Below, one piece after another: positions 1 to 9,102 of a stretch of DNA of 64,000 nucleotides. The notes beneath the pieces are model-generated. The model was not told where the DNA came from and made no database searches. It saw nothing but the letters and a program-made list of their open reading frames with translations. Within the stretch, counting starts at the first letter, position 1; every line of letters starts with the position of its first letter. Made by a program: the position numbers and the translations under genes. The stretch covers positions 62,001 through 126,000 of the forward strand of contig JAFGIN010000068.1 in NCBI GenBank assembly GCA_016929595.1. Reading direction: 5' to 3'. Source of the stretch: Chitinispirillaceae bacterium. GTDB lineage: Bacteria > Fibrobacterota > Chitinivibrionia > Chitinivibrionales > Chitinispirillaceae.

Positions 1-416
1 GGTGGAGCAATATGCTTTACCTCAAGAAGGGCTTTCAACTCGCGGGTAAAGTTATCGATAGTTCTTGGTTTGCCATTATAGGTAGATCGCCCTATTCCGA
101 TATGATCATACGACAGTACGCGTGTATAATTGGAAACTTCACGAAACAAGCTGTCATAGAGCATAGTATTGCAAGTCAGTCCATTTTCAATGATAACGAC
201 AGGATTCCCGGTACCGCAATCTTTAACGTAAAGCTTATAGCCCTTAAATTTAATATACTCCCCACCATCGGATGGAGTTCTTGAATGATGACAGGTAAAA
301 AACAGTACAGAGATCATTACTGTAAAAAATAACCAGGCACTATGCCCTCTACGGTTCCCATGGGATCGTTTGTAGTATCCTGATAGAATATTGTTATTTA
401 CAATGATATTTTTCAT
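1..416 (-). CDS. alpha/beta hydrolase, probable lipoprotein (partial, runs off left edge)
   Basis: Reading leftward from the ATG at 416, about 138 codons stay open to the window edge, so only the N-terminal part is seen. Residues 28-41 are hydrophobic and end in LFFTC, a plausible lipobox with Cys42, so the protein is probably a lipid-anchored envelope enzyme. The following segment, KFKGYKLYVKDCG, then NPVVIIENG and SYDHIGIGRS, has the order expected at the start of an alpha/beta hydrolase fold; DHIGIGRS matches the D-x-x-G-x-G-x-S loop of that superfamily. The nucleophile Ser lies beyond the edge, so activity cannot be judged. The start overlaps the last 23 bases of the SGNH gene upstream, which suggests one operon. 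An internal ATG at 317 would place the lipobox closer to the N-terminus and is an alternative start. The substrate is unknown. Confidence 0.75.
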   Translation of the reverse strand, partial: MKNIIVNNNILSGYYKRSHGNRRGHSAWLFFTVMISVLFFTCHHSRTPSDGGEYIKFKGYKLYVKDCGTGNPVVIIENGLTCNTMLYDSLFREVSNYTRVLSYDHIGIGRSTYNGKPRTIDNFTRELKALLEVKHIAP

Positions 417-1311
417 TCTGTTCCTCATTTTCAAGGTATTTCTTAAAATAATCTGTAACAATCGGAGCTCCACAGGAGTTAACATGATCACCATCAGGTA
501 GATAGCAGGAATCTGCCATGGTCAAGCCATTGAAATCATAAACCGGCAGATTGTGCTCTGTTATAAAATGTTGATAAGCATCAATATATTCCCGTGGAAT
601 CGAATTGCAATACCTGCTGTGCTGCGGTGTTGTGATTGCAATTATTTTTATGCCGTTCTTTTTACACAAATCAATAATTCTGACAAGGAATGCAACATTC
701 ATTTTTGAAAAGGGCGCAACAGTATTATTCTGATAATATTGTTCCTGAACTCTTTTAACCATTTTACCATGATCCAATTTCTGCAGCATATTTTCAGATG
801 GGAACGAACCAAAAGGAGTATGATTCCTTTTGAAAAGCATCTCGATCCCTTTCCGTAAAAAAATCGGACTCATTGTGATTACATTTTTCGGGTTTGAAAT
901 CAGTAAGGTCATATAATCCTGTAACCCAAGTATTTCAATGTAGCGATAAAAAAAGGACAATGATCTTTTGCCAAAAATGTAATCGTCATAATAACCTGAG
1001 AGATTATGAAAGCTCAACCCAAGGTACAATTTTTCAATTTTATTACCCTGTTTCAAAAGATGTGCAAGTTTGGCATACGTATAAATATATCCTTCAGCAT
1101 TAAGCGAAATGTTCCGAACTCCTTTTAATTTTCGGTCATCTATTGACCACATCGTATGAGAATCACCAGCAATAACTGTAGTGATTGAATCCCCAAGCCT
1201 GTATTTTTTTAAGCAGATTTTGTTAAGCGACAAAACGGCAGTGATAACCGTTATATAAATAAAAGTAAAAAACAACATAAATAAGATCAATTTTCGAATA
1301 AAAAGTTTCAT
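394..1311 (-). CDS. SGNH/GDSL-like membrane-anchored protein, MBOAT partner
   Basis: About 305 residues. The chosen ATG at 1311 lies 5 bases after the MBOAT stop codon and begins MKLFIRKLILFMLFF, a single N-terminal membrane segment; an upstream in-frame ATG at 1464 would overlap the MBOAT gene by about 150 bases and is unlikely. The motif AGDSHTMWS (block I, GDSH) and, near the C-terminus, PDGDHVNSCG (D-x-x-H type block V) mark an SGNH hydrolase fold. Proteins of this type encoded next to MBOAT acyltransferases (as in AlgI/AlgJ-like and DltB/DltD-like pairs) take part in moving acyl groups onto extracytoplasmic polymers. The gene order MBOAT then SGNH fits that pairing. The acceptor is not known; it could be the polysaccharide or the nonribosomal product encoded further right. 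Family call good, role inferred. Confidence 0.75.
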   Translation of the reverse strand: MKLFIRKLILFMLFFTFIYITVITAVLSLNKICLKKYRLGDSITTVIAGDSHTMWSIDDRKLKGVRNISLNAEGYIYTYAKLAHLLKQGNKIEKLYLGLSFHNLSGYYDDYIFGKRSLSFFYRYIEILGLQDYMTLLISNPKNVITMSPIFLRKGIEMLFKRNHTPFGSFPSENMLQKLDHGKMVKRVQEQYYQNNTVAPFSKMNVAFLVRIIDLCKKNGIKIIAITTPQHSRYCNSIPREYIDAYQHFITEHNLPVYDFNGLTMADSCYLPDGDHVNSCGAPIVTDYFKKYLENEEQNEKYHCK

Positions 1312-1316
1312 ATATA

Positions 1317-2753
1317 TCAGAACTGGAAATAGATGAATGTTTGCTGCCTGCCACTGAAATAAATAATCATAAGTATAAGTAAGGAGTAGGAAGACCATCT
1401 GAGAATTTTTGAATCTAATACCTGCACCAGAGATAGTCCGTGCGCATTTTTGCGGTTGATCCACTCAATTACTAGTAATATCATAATGGTCAGGAAAAGC
1501 GGATAAGGGTGGATCTCCGGAATGGTGAACATTGTCGTTGAAAACATTCTCGATATATATCCAAAAGCTGCAGTCAGATTATCTGATCGGAAAACGATCC
1601 AGCCTGTGATGACAATAAGAAATGTTGACACTATAGATAAAGCACTGACTCCTGCAGATAAGGCTCCTTTTCCACCGATCGGTTCAATATGTTTACGATT
1701 GACCTTGAAAAGTATCAAAGGCAGAAAATACAATGCATGAAGCAATCCCCATGTAATAAATGTCCAGTTTGCACCATGCCAGAAACCGCTGACAACAAAT
1801 ACAATTACCGTATTCCTCATTTGCAGAAGTGTACCATCTCTGCTGCCTCCCAGAGGTATATAGATATAATCTCTAAACCACGTCGAAAGCGAAATATGCC
1901 ATCTTCGCCAGAATTCAGCAATGTCCCTTGAAAAATAGGGAAATGAAAAATTTTGCATAAGATCGAAACCAAATAATCGTGCTGTACCGATGGCAATATC
2001 GGAGTATCCTGAGAAATCACAATAGATTTGAAATGCAAACAGTATTGCACCTGTCAAGAGTGTACTCCCTGAATAATCTGTGTAATTTGCGAAAATCTGA
2101 TTAACTGGACCGGCACAGTTATCAGCTATAACTATTTTTTTAAAAAATCCCCAAAGTACCTGTCTCAAACCGTCAGATGCTTTGCCCAGGTCAAAAGTAC
2201 GTACTGCTAGAAACTGGGGAAGAAGGCGAACACCCCGTTCTATCGGACCTGCAACCAATTGTGGAAAAAAACTAACAAACGCATAAAAAGAGAGTGGATC
2301 AGCAACTGGTTCCATCTTTCTTCTATATATATCTATAGTATAACTGAGTGACTGGAATGTATAAAAGCTGATTCCGACAGGAAGTATAACATCCAAAGTT
2401 ACCGGATTAATTTGAAATCCAAGTTTTGTCAGGAGAACTGCAAGGTTGTCGGAAAAAAAATTGTAATACTTGAAAAAAAATAACAAACACAGATTGAAAG
2501 TAACACTGATCAGCAAAAGCAGTTTTCGCTTTTGTTCTGATACCGTTACTGCTAATCGAAGGCTGACAAGATAATCAACTGTCGAACTGAGAAAGAGCAG
2601 TATCAGAAAACGCCAATCCCACATTCCATAAAAGAAATAACCAACGATCAGTAAAAAAGCATTTTGCAATCTGATATTTTTATTAAAAACAAACCAGTAT
2701 GCGAGAAAGACTGTTGGAAGAAAAACTCCGTATTCCAAAGAGTTAAATAACAT
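1317..2753 (-). CDS. MBOAT family membrane-bound O-acyltransferase
   Basis: 478 residues, very hydrophobic, with the usual family length and about ten or more membrane segments. The hallmark segments are visible: the substrate loop EFWRRWHISLSTWFRDYIYI and the catalytic-His region SGFWHGANWTFITWGLLHA. Both match the AlgI/DltB/PatA branch of MBOAT proteins, which carry acyl groups across or along the membrane to extracellular acceptors. It is the first gene of a leftward operon with an SGNH protein and an alpha/beta hydrolase lipoprotein. The divergent SDR gene starts 241 bases to the right, so this spacer probably holds two promoters, although I cannot point to convincing boxes. The acyl donor and acceptor are unknown. 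Confidence 0.9.
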   Translation of the reverse strand: MLFNSLEYGVFLPTVFLAYWFVFNKNIRLQNAFLLIVGYFFYGMWDWRFLILLFLSSTVDYLVSLRLAVTVSEQKRKLLLLISVTFNLCLLFFFKYYNFFSDNLAVLLTKLGFQINPVTLDVILPVGISFYTFQSLSYTIDIYRRKMEPVADPLSFYAFVSFFPQLVAGPIERGVRLLPQFLAVRTFDLGKASDGLRQVLWGFFKKIVIADNCAGPVNQIFANYTDYSGSTLLTGAILFAFQIYCDFSGYSDIAIGTARLFGFDLMQNFSFPYFSRDIAEFWRRWHISLSTWFRDYIYIPLGGSRDGTLLQMRNTVIVFVVSGFWHGANWTFITWGLLHALYFLPLILFKVNRKHIEPIGGKGALSAGVSALSIVSTFLIVITGWIVFRSDNLTAAFGYISRMFSTTMFTIPEIHPYPLFLTIMILLVIEWINRKNAHGLSLVQVLDSKILRWSSYSLLILMIIYFSGRQQTFIYFQF

Positions 2754-2994
2754 CAGTAGTTCTCATTTCTCAGGAAATTATTTTACATAATTAATATGCA
2801 TGTAAGTAACCGGTCAGCTTCGGTTTTTCAAATTTCCAATTGCCAGGCTATTCTATTTTCCAGTCAGATTATATAGTAAAAAACTGTGATGAAATCTTCT
2901 ATTCAGGTGTAAAATACTTCACAGTCTGCTTGAATAATATATATTTTTCTGTAATTGACTGATTTGCTGCTTTTTTTCCCCTCGAGTTTGAAAA

Positions 2995-3801
2995 ATGAAA
3001 ACAATATTAATCACCGGTGTAACATCCGGTACCGGATTCGCGCTCGCAAAAGCGTTTATTAATGAAGGGTATAGAGTCGCAGGAAGTGTAAGGAATTCAA
3101 TAAAAGCCATTGAGCTTGAAAAACTGCTGGGACCATTATTTACTCCTCTGGTCTTCGACATCACCAACCACTGGGAGATTGACATTGCAGTCAACAATCT
3201 CCGGAATAAACTGGGGATACACCATCTCGACGCTCTTATCAACAATGCTGGCGGTACGGAGATCGGTCCACTTTTACATGTCCCGATGAGCGATTTCCGC
3301 AGGCAATTAGAAGTACTTGTAATTGCCCAACTCAATATAATCCAGAAATTTTATAAATTTCTGCTTCCAGAAAATTCCAGCCAACAGGCAGGAACAATCA
3401 TAAATATGAGCTCTGTGAGTGGACAATCCAGTAACTACTTTTTTGGATGTTATTCAGCAGCAAAACATGCACTTGAAGGGCTGTCAAAAACATTGCGGGA
3501 AGAGCTTAAATTGTATGGAGTAAAAGTTATAGTTGTTGCTCCCGGAAATATCCAAACCTCCCTGTGGGATAAACAAACCGCCGAAGTCATCGAAAAATAT
3601 AAAGACACAGGATATTATTCATCACTGAAGCGAAGCCTGGGACACATTAGTACAACAGTTGTTAAAACTGCAATGACCCCGGAAGAATTCTCCAGGCAGT
3701 TCCTCGAAATATTCTCTGAATCGGATCCGGCAGAACGATATACGATTTACAAAGATTCAAATCAGCATGGTGAAAACAAGATTGTAGTACTGAGAAGTTA
3801 A
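2995..3801 (+). CDS. short-chain dehydrogenase/reductase (SDR)
   Basis: 268 residues, the classical SDR length. The cofactor loop TGVTSGTG (TGxxxGxG type) sits at residues 7-14, followed by NNAGG and the catalytic set Ser in NMSSVSG plus YSAAK (YxxxK). It should therefore be an NAD(P)-dependent oxidoreductase of cytosolic location. The C-terminal substrate loop gives no clear specificity. It is transcribed towards the assembly lines but is separated from them by an opposite-strand lipoprotein gene, so it is not in their operon. A tailoring role on the PKS/NRPS product is possible but rests only on proximity. It converges with the lipoprotein gene, leaving a 26-base gap. Confidence 0.85.
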   Translation: MKTILITGVTSGTGFALAKAFINEGYRVAGSVRNSIKAIELEKLLGPLFTPLVFDITNHWEIDIAVNNLRNKLGIHHLDALINNAGGTEIGPLLHVPMSDFRRQLEVLVIAQLNIIQKFYKFLLPENSSQQAGTIINMSSVSGQSSNYFFGCYSAAKHALEGLSKTLREELKLYGVKVIVVAPGNIQTSLWDKQTAEVIEKYKDTGYYSSLKRSLGHISTTVVKTAMTPEEFSRQFLEIFSESDPAERYTIYKDSNQHGENKIVVLRS

Positions 3802-3827
3802 AGGCAATACAGTCATTAACTGCGACT

Positions 3828-4361
3828 TCATTTCTTTTCCCATGATATGTGCATATTAGCTGCTTTCCACACAGTATTCACTTTGACCCATAAAATTGTG
3901 TATACAATTATCCACGGCCTGTTACCTGTTTTTTTCGTATTACTTTTAATTACCCCGGTACCAGTAAACAGGACGGCTCCTCCACTTAAAATATCATAAT
4001 GTTTTTGAGTGAAAGAAAACTTTCGGGGTTCCTCAGTATTCGATCCGGAAAATGAACGGGCATATTGTTCTTCCGCTGTTTTTATATCAGGGTATATATG
4101 ACCCTGCCTTATATAATGCGATGTGGAGTTGTCTTTGAAAATACTAAAAATTTTCCCGGCATCTTTCAGCTCGATTCCATCAGCCATTACCTGAAGTGCA
4201 CTATCTATCTCCCTGATAATAATGTCTTCGTTAATAAGAGTGTCACAGGCAAAACTCTCTCTGGTAAGGCTGCCATCACCCCTGCCACATGAGAAACATG
4301 CAGGTAAAAGGAAAAAACAGCACATCGACACTACCCTGTTTTTCATCTTTAATATAACCAT
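3828..4361 (-). CDS. small lipoprotein with possible NTF2/SnoaL-like domain
   Basis: 177 residues. A short basic N-terminus is followed by a hydrophobic stretch and Cys residues (CFFLLPACFSCG), so a lipoprotein signal with cleavage before a Cys is likely. The mature part has the pattern IIREIDSALQVMADGIELKD, then an aromatic/charged middle and a VLFTGTGVIK strand ending in WKAANMHISW. This resembles DUF4440/SnoaL-like cone folds, in which a C-terminal strand of this kind closes the barrel. I make the fold assignment by pattern only. The ATG at 4346 is an alternative start and would give a more usual signal length. It is divergent from the first assembly-line gene; the 269-base AT-rich spacer should contain the promoter of line 1. 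Function unknown. Confidence 0.6.
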   Translation of the reverse strand: MVILKMKNRVVSMCCFFLLPACFSCGRGDGSLTRESFACDTLINEDIIIREIDSALQVMADGIELKDAGKIFSIFKDNSTSHYIRQGHIYPDIKTAEEQYARSFSGSNTEEPRKFSFTQKHYDILSGGAVLFTGTGVIKSNTKKTGNRPWIIVYTILWVKVNTVWKAANMHISWEKK

Positions 4362-4630
4362 ACAAACGCAAACACTCCGGTAAATATTGGTTTTATAGAG
4401 ATTGTTCCTGAACCAGCTATATAATTACAGATCGAATAACCTTTATGTAAAACAAGTTATTAAACTTTGTTTAATATACAATAAAATTGTTATCATATAT
4501 CATGGAAATATCTATATTATGCAGTATAGGATAATTTGCAGTTTTTTTTCCCATTCCATTCTTTTCAAATTAATATTCATGAGGTAAAACAAACTCAATC
4601 TCATATTTTTTTTATCGAAAGCTGGAAAAT

Positions 4631-5971
4631 ATGGTACAAACGGGATCTTATGATGTCAAACAGTTTTCCACTACCTCAGAGGGTGAGATTCGCCGTCTGG
4701 ATGCACAACTTGATCTTTTCTGGAAAAAAGAATACTCATTATATACCAGAGTCGGACTGACCGATGGTATGAACATTCTTGATGCCGGATGCGGTCCTGG
4801 ATATCTTGCTGAAAAAATGCTGACCATACTTCCATCAGTCTCAGTAACTGCTGTGGAAATTGATCCTGTACTGATTGATGTCGCACAAAAACGGCTTAAT
4901 GCATACTGTACTAACGGACGTTGCAGTATACTTCAAAATTCAATCCTGCAAATTGACTTACCAGACAACTTTTTTGATTTTATAATTTCCAGACTCGTTA
5001 TCGAACACGTACCTGATCTCGATGCTGCCTGTAGAGAATTGTTACGGGTTCTAAAACCGGGAGGTACACTTGTTCTCATCGATAATGATTTTGAGATGCA
5101 TGTAAGAACAACTCCCCCAATTCAGGAGCTCTCAGATCTTTATGATGCATACTGTCGCGCAAGATTCGATGAGGGTGGAAACCCCAGAATCGGTCGTGAG
5201 CTTCCCTTACTTCTAAAACGAACTGGTTTTACCGATATCGACCTCGAGATTATCTGTGCCCATAATTCAGTAATCGGTGACATTCCCTTCCTGAAATCAG
5301 AAGGCCCCGGAATACCAGTGCAACTAATTAACAAGGGGTACCTCTCTGAAGATACTTATAAAAAATTGACGGTTAAATGGCATGACATGCTGAAAAAAAA
5401 TGAACATGCCATTGTCAGGCAACTTTACGTTGCAATATCGAAGAAAAGTGCTGAGTATATCGATTCATCAACAACTACAGCAGATCTGTCAGGGGAATCA
5501 ACAGAGCCGTTTACATCCTGTGTTCCGGGGTCGGGCGATACATCACGAGATATATTTACTTCAGGTGCAGGTCTCGAAAAAATTATCAGCCTGGTAACAC
5601 AACATGTTTCACGATTGCTGAACTCAGATCCCGCAATACCAATAAATGATACAGTCGCACTGTCTGATCTTGGAATCGATTCCGAAATGGCAACAGAGCT
5701 TCAGCAATCACTCTCTTGTTCACTGAAGCTGAAAAAAGCACTCCCTGCGACACTGGTTTTTGACTATCCCACCATTCGCAGTATTGCACGATTCATTGAT
5801 GAACAGATCAACCCGAAAAGAAGTCTGCCATTCATTGCTCCCCACTACGAACCATCAAAACCTCTACAAGCGGATCCCGAAGGAAAAAGTCCTGGTATAC
5901 CAGATGATGAAATTGAAAGAAGATTGAGAGAAAAACTTGATTTTCTCGATAAGGATACACAAAATGCCTAA
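4631..5971 (+). CDS. SAM methyltransferase - acyl carrier protein fusion, line 1
   Basis: 446 residues. Residues ~30-200 are a class I SAM methyltransferase: ILDAGCGPG (residues 49-57) binds SAM, and RLVIEHVPDLDAACRELLRV and LKPGGTLVLIDNDF follow in the usual order. Residues ~312-395 are a carrier domain with LGIDS, where Ser351 would take phosphopantetheine. The last ~40 residues end in a charged helix (DDEIERRLREKLDFL) that looks like a C-terminal docking segment. The PKS gene starts 8 bases before this stop codon (ATG at 5964), so translation is coupled, and the PKS has a matching N-terminal coil. No loading AT or adenylation domain is present, so what is placed on this carrier is unclear. 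A paralogue with the same architecture opens line 2 (18876). It probably methylates its own carrier-bound starter. Domain calls are firm, substrate unknown. Confidence 0.9.
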   Translation: MVQTGSYDVKQFSTTSEGEIRRLDAQLDLFWKKEYSLYTRVGLTDGMNILDAGCGPGYLAEKMLTILPSVSVTAVEIDPVLIDVAQKRLNAYCTNGRCSILQNSILQIDLPDNFFDFIISRLVIEHVPDLDAACRELLRVLKPGGTLVLIDNDFEMHVRTTPPIQELSDLYDAYCRARFDEGGNPRIGRELPLLLKRTGFTDIDLEIICAHNSVIGDIPFLKSEGPGIPVQLINKGYLSEDTYKKLTVKWHDMLKKNEHAIVRQLYVAISKKSAEYIDSSTTTADLSGESTEPFTSCVPGSGDTSRDIFTSGAGLEKIISLVTQHVSRLLNSDPAIPINDTVALSDLGIDSEMATELQQSLSCSLKLKKALPATLVFDYPTIRSIARFIDEQINPKRSLPFIAPHYEPSKPLQADPEGKSPGIPDDEIERRLREKLDFLDKDTQNA

Positions 5972-8900
5972 CGATACTCCTGATACTACAGATACAACAC
6001 TCCTCAGAAGAGCTTTCTCAAAAATAGAAGAACTCGAGCAACTTCTCAAAGATAAATCCTGGAATGAACCAATTGCCGTAGTTGGAATCGGGTGTAAATT
6101 TCCTGGTTCCGTAAATGATCCCGAATCGTTCTGGAAGCTGCTCATCAATGGTACTGATGCGATTTGCCCTGTTCCTGTCGATCGGTTGAAAATAAAGGAT
6201 TTTCAACGCTCCCTGAAAGATCCTGACACCTCCGGCATCTATGTCGATTGCGGAGGTTTTCTTAGTGAAGACGTTTCCGGTTTCGACGCGCAATTTTTCG
6301 GAATAAGTGAACGTGAGGCAAAAGCACTTGATCCACAGCAACGGTTACTGCTTGAAACTGCCTGGGAGGCACTTGAGCATGCCGGACAGAACCCCGATGA
6401 ACTGGCAGGGACCGAAACTGGTGTATTCCTGGGACTTGCATCTAACGATTATGAAAAGCTTATTGGCAATCAACGAAACATTTCAGAATTTAATGTTTAT
6501 TACCTGACCGGAAATGCATTCAGTACCGCATCAGGTCGACTTTCCTATTTTCTGGGACTTAACGGCCCAGGTTTAACTATTGATACAGCCTGTTCGTCAT
6601 CACTCACTGCAGTACACTATGCCTGCCAGAGCATATGGCAGAAGGAATGCACCACAGCTCTTGCCGGGGGTGTCAACCTCGTCCTCTCCTTTGAAGACCT
6701 CCTTTCCTACTGCAGCGCATCAATGATTTCGCCCTCCGGACGATGCAAATCATTCGACAGTTCTGCCGACGGATTTATATTAAGTGAGGGATGCGGCATA
6801 GTTGTACTTAAACGGCTTTCAGACGCGCTTGAACATAATGATAGAATCTATTCGGTGATCCGTAGCTCATCAGTTAATCAGGATGGCGCAAGCAACGGAC
6901 TCACTGCTCCAAATTCACTGGCTCAGGCAATACTTATCAGACAAGCTTTAAAAAAAGCTCATCTGCAGGCTTCAGATATTCATTACATCGAAGCCCACGG
7001 TTCCGGAACCCCACTGGGTGATCCAATCGAAGTACAGGCACTCGCGTCGGTTTTTGGCAAGCGGGAAGCTGCTAATCCGTTACATATAGGTTGTGTTAAA
7101 TCCAATATCGGACATTGCGCTGCAGCTGCGGGTATTGCTGGCCTCATAAAAACAATTCTTTCTGTTTACCACGGAAAAATTCCGCAAAATCTTCATTTTT
7201 CAAACCCCAATCCATTGGTACCATGGGACGAAATCACAGCCAGAATACCTTCAGATAATCTGGAATGGTTATCTGAAAACGGCATCCGAAGAGCTGGAGT
7301 GAGTTCCTTTGGATTGAGTGGAACGAATGCACATGTCATACTTGAATCGGCTCCTTCCAACGAAGTATCAGGCTCATCCAGAGAATGGCAGATGCTCCCA
7401 TTGTCAGCAAAAACAAAAACCGCATTAAATATAATGGCAGAAAACCTTGCATCATGGATAGGCCGGAATCCTGCCACACCTCTTGCAGATATCGCCTTTA
7501 CACTCCAAACCGGCCGTAAACATGCTCCGTTCCGAAGTTGTATTGTTTGTAAAAATTCCTCTGATTTCCGGAATACTCTCAATCAGATCAGCCAGACAAG
7601 TGTTAATCTGCAGCCATTTTCAGGACAGCCGTCAAAAATAATTTTCGTATTTCCCGGCCAGGGAACGCAATATCCCGACATGGGTTCTTCCCTTTATAAA
7701 ACAGAACCTGTTTTCAGAGATGTATTTGACAGGTGTGCAGACGCCTTTAAAAAGTATATCGATGAAGATTTGCGTTCAATTATTTTTGGAAACATAACAG
7801 AATGTAACAAAAACAAACTAAAAAACACTCTCTATGCTCAACCTGCTATTTTTTCGATGGAGTATTCACTTGCATGCTTATGGCTGAGCTGGGGTGTCAG
7901 ACCAGCAGCACTGGTTGGCCACAGTATCGGTGAATTCGCTGCAGCACGCCTTTCGGGTATTCTGAGTTTCGATGATGCAGTATTTCTTGTTGCAAGAAGA
8001 AGTCATCTTCTCAATACACTTTCCCCCGGGACAATGATCTCAGTCCGATCTTCTGAAGAGGCTGTTTTTCCGATGATGTCACCGGAGCTCTCTATTGCAG
8101 CAATCAACAGCCCGAAGCTCTGTGTCATTTCCGGACCATCAGAAGCAGTAAATGCATTTCAGTTACGATGTGATACGGTCAACATCCCGCACCAGCCGCT
8201 TCACACTTCACACGCATTCCACTCTGCGATGGTCGAACCTGTTCTGCATCTATTCCAGGAAGAGGTAAGCGCCATCAGTTTTTTGAAGCCCGGCATTCCA
8301 ATAATATCAACTGTTACAGGTACATCACTCAGTGATTATGATGCGAGAGATCCATTGTACTGGACTCGGCACATGCGGCTTACCGTGCGGTTTTCCGAAG
8401 CAGTCAGGAGTGTCATGTATCAATTCCCCGAGGGTATCTTTCTTGAAGTCGGTCCACGGTCTACCTGTACATCTCTCATCCAACAACATTTTAACGGGCA
8501 GATACATAACACTGCAGTTTCTTCCATGAGCAGCAATGGAGAACCGGATGCCGACCTTCAGCAGCTGATGACAGCAACGGGTCACCTCTGGATACATGGA
8601 GTACCTCTTGATAGTAACTCTTTTTACAAAAACGAAAAACGAATTCGTATACCATTACCTTCATATCCATTCGAACGGAAAAGTTACTGGTTTAACAAGA
8701 CAGGCAGTCAACATCAGGTATACTACAACCAATACCGGGATGAACCGGTTTCAGTCCCTGTAACACCATGTGAAAAGCATACCACTGATGATGTTCTATG
8801 TACAAAAAGTAAGACGGCAGAAAAGATCCGCGACCTTGCAGCCACAGCCCTTGGATGTTCAGCAGAAAGCATCGGTGATACAATATCATTCCTTCACCTT

Positions 8901-9050
8901 GGCATGGATTCTCTGCTACTGCGTCAGTTTTCAAAGCAATTGAATAATACTTTTGGTACTGAGATATCTTTCCGCCACTTAATGCGCGAGTATTCCACCA
9001 TACAATCTCTTGCAGCATTCATCGATTCTGAAGAGAAGAGGATGTATTAA
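5964..9050 (+). CDS. type I polyketide synthase, KS-AT-ACP
   Basis: 1028 residues from the ATG at 5964, which overlaps the previous stop; an earlier in-frame start at 5937 would enter the upstream carrier gene. Residues ~12-33 are a coiled N-terminal docking helix (LLRRAFSKIEELEQLLKDK). The KS runs from ~36 to ~460 with the nucleophile in DTACSSSL (Cys210) and the two His in EAHGSGTPLG (His345) and NIGHCAAAAG (His384). The AT at ~558-860 has FPGQGTQYPDMG and GHSIGEF (Ser654). HAFHS at 750-754 is the malonyl-type specificity motif. The ACP near the C-terminus has LGMDSLL (Ser983). There is no room for KR, DH or ER, so the module should leave a beta-keto group. It would extend the chain handed over by the methyltransferase-ACP with one malonyl unit and pass it to the NRPS 52 bases downstream. 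Confidence 0.93.
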   Translation: MPNDTPDTTDTTLLRRAFSKIEELEQLLKDKSWNEPIAVVGIGCKFPGSVNDPESFWKLLINGTDAICPVPVDRLKIKDFQRSLKDPDTSGIYVDCGGFLSEDVSGFDAQFFGISEREAKALDPQQRLLLETAWEALEHAGQNPDELAGTETGVFLGLASNDYEKLIGNQRNISEFNVYYLTGNAFSTASGRLSYFLGLNGPGLTIDTACSSSLTAVHYACQSIWQKECTTALAGGVNLVLSFEDLLSYCSASMISPSGRCKSFDSSADGFILSEGCGIVVLKRLSDALEHNDRIYSVIRSSSVNQDGASNGLTAPNSLAQAILIRQALKKAHLQASDIHYIEAHGSGTPLGDPIEVQALASVFGKREAANPLHIGCVKSNIGHCAAAAGIAGLIKTILSVYHGKIPQNLHFSNPNPLVPWDEITARIPSDNLEWLSENGIRRAGVSSFGLSGTNAHVILESAPSNEVSGSSREWQMLPLSAKTKTALNIMAENLASWIGRNPATPLADIAFTLQTGRKHAPFRSCIVCKNSSDFRNTLNQISQTSVNLQPFSGQPSKIIFVFPGQGTQYPDMGSSLYKTEPVFRDVFDRCADAFKKYIDEDLRSIIFGNITECNKNKLKNTLYAQPAIFSMEYSLACLWLSWGVRPAALVGHSIGEFAAARLSGILSFDDAVFLVARRSHLLNTLSPGTMISVRSSEEAVFPMMSPELSIAAINSPKLCVISGPSEAVNAFQLRCDTVNIPHQPLHTSHAFHSAMVEPVLHLFQEEVSAISFLKPGIPIISTVTGTSLSDYDARDPLYWTRHMRLTVRFSEAVRSVMYQFPEGIFLEVGPRSTCTSLIQQHFNGQIHNTAVSSMSSNGEPDADLQQLMTATGHLWIHGVPLDSNSFYKNEKRIRIPLPSYPFERKSYWFNKTGSQHQVYYNQYRDEPVSVPVTPCEKHTTDDVLCTKSKTAEKIRDLAATALGCSAESIGDTISFLHLGMDSLLLRQFSKQLNNTFGTEISFRHLMREYSTIQSLAAFIDSEEKRMY

Positions 9051-9102
9051 TAGTCGATAATCAGTCATTAAATTTCATTGAAATAGGTGTTGGGAAAAAT
9101 TT

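Noticed and set aside
12-284. Rightward open frame of 90 codons at the left edge
   Set aside because: It lies antisense to the partial alpha/beta hydrolase, whose translation has clear family motifs; the rightward frame has none.
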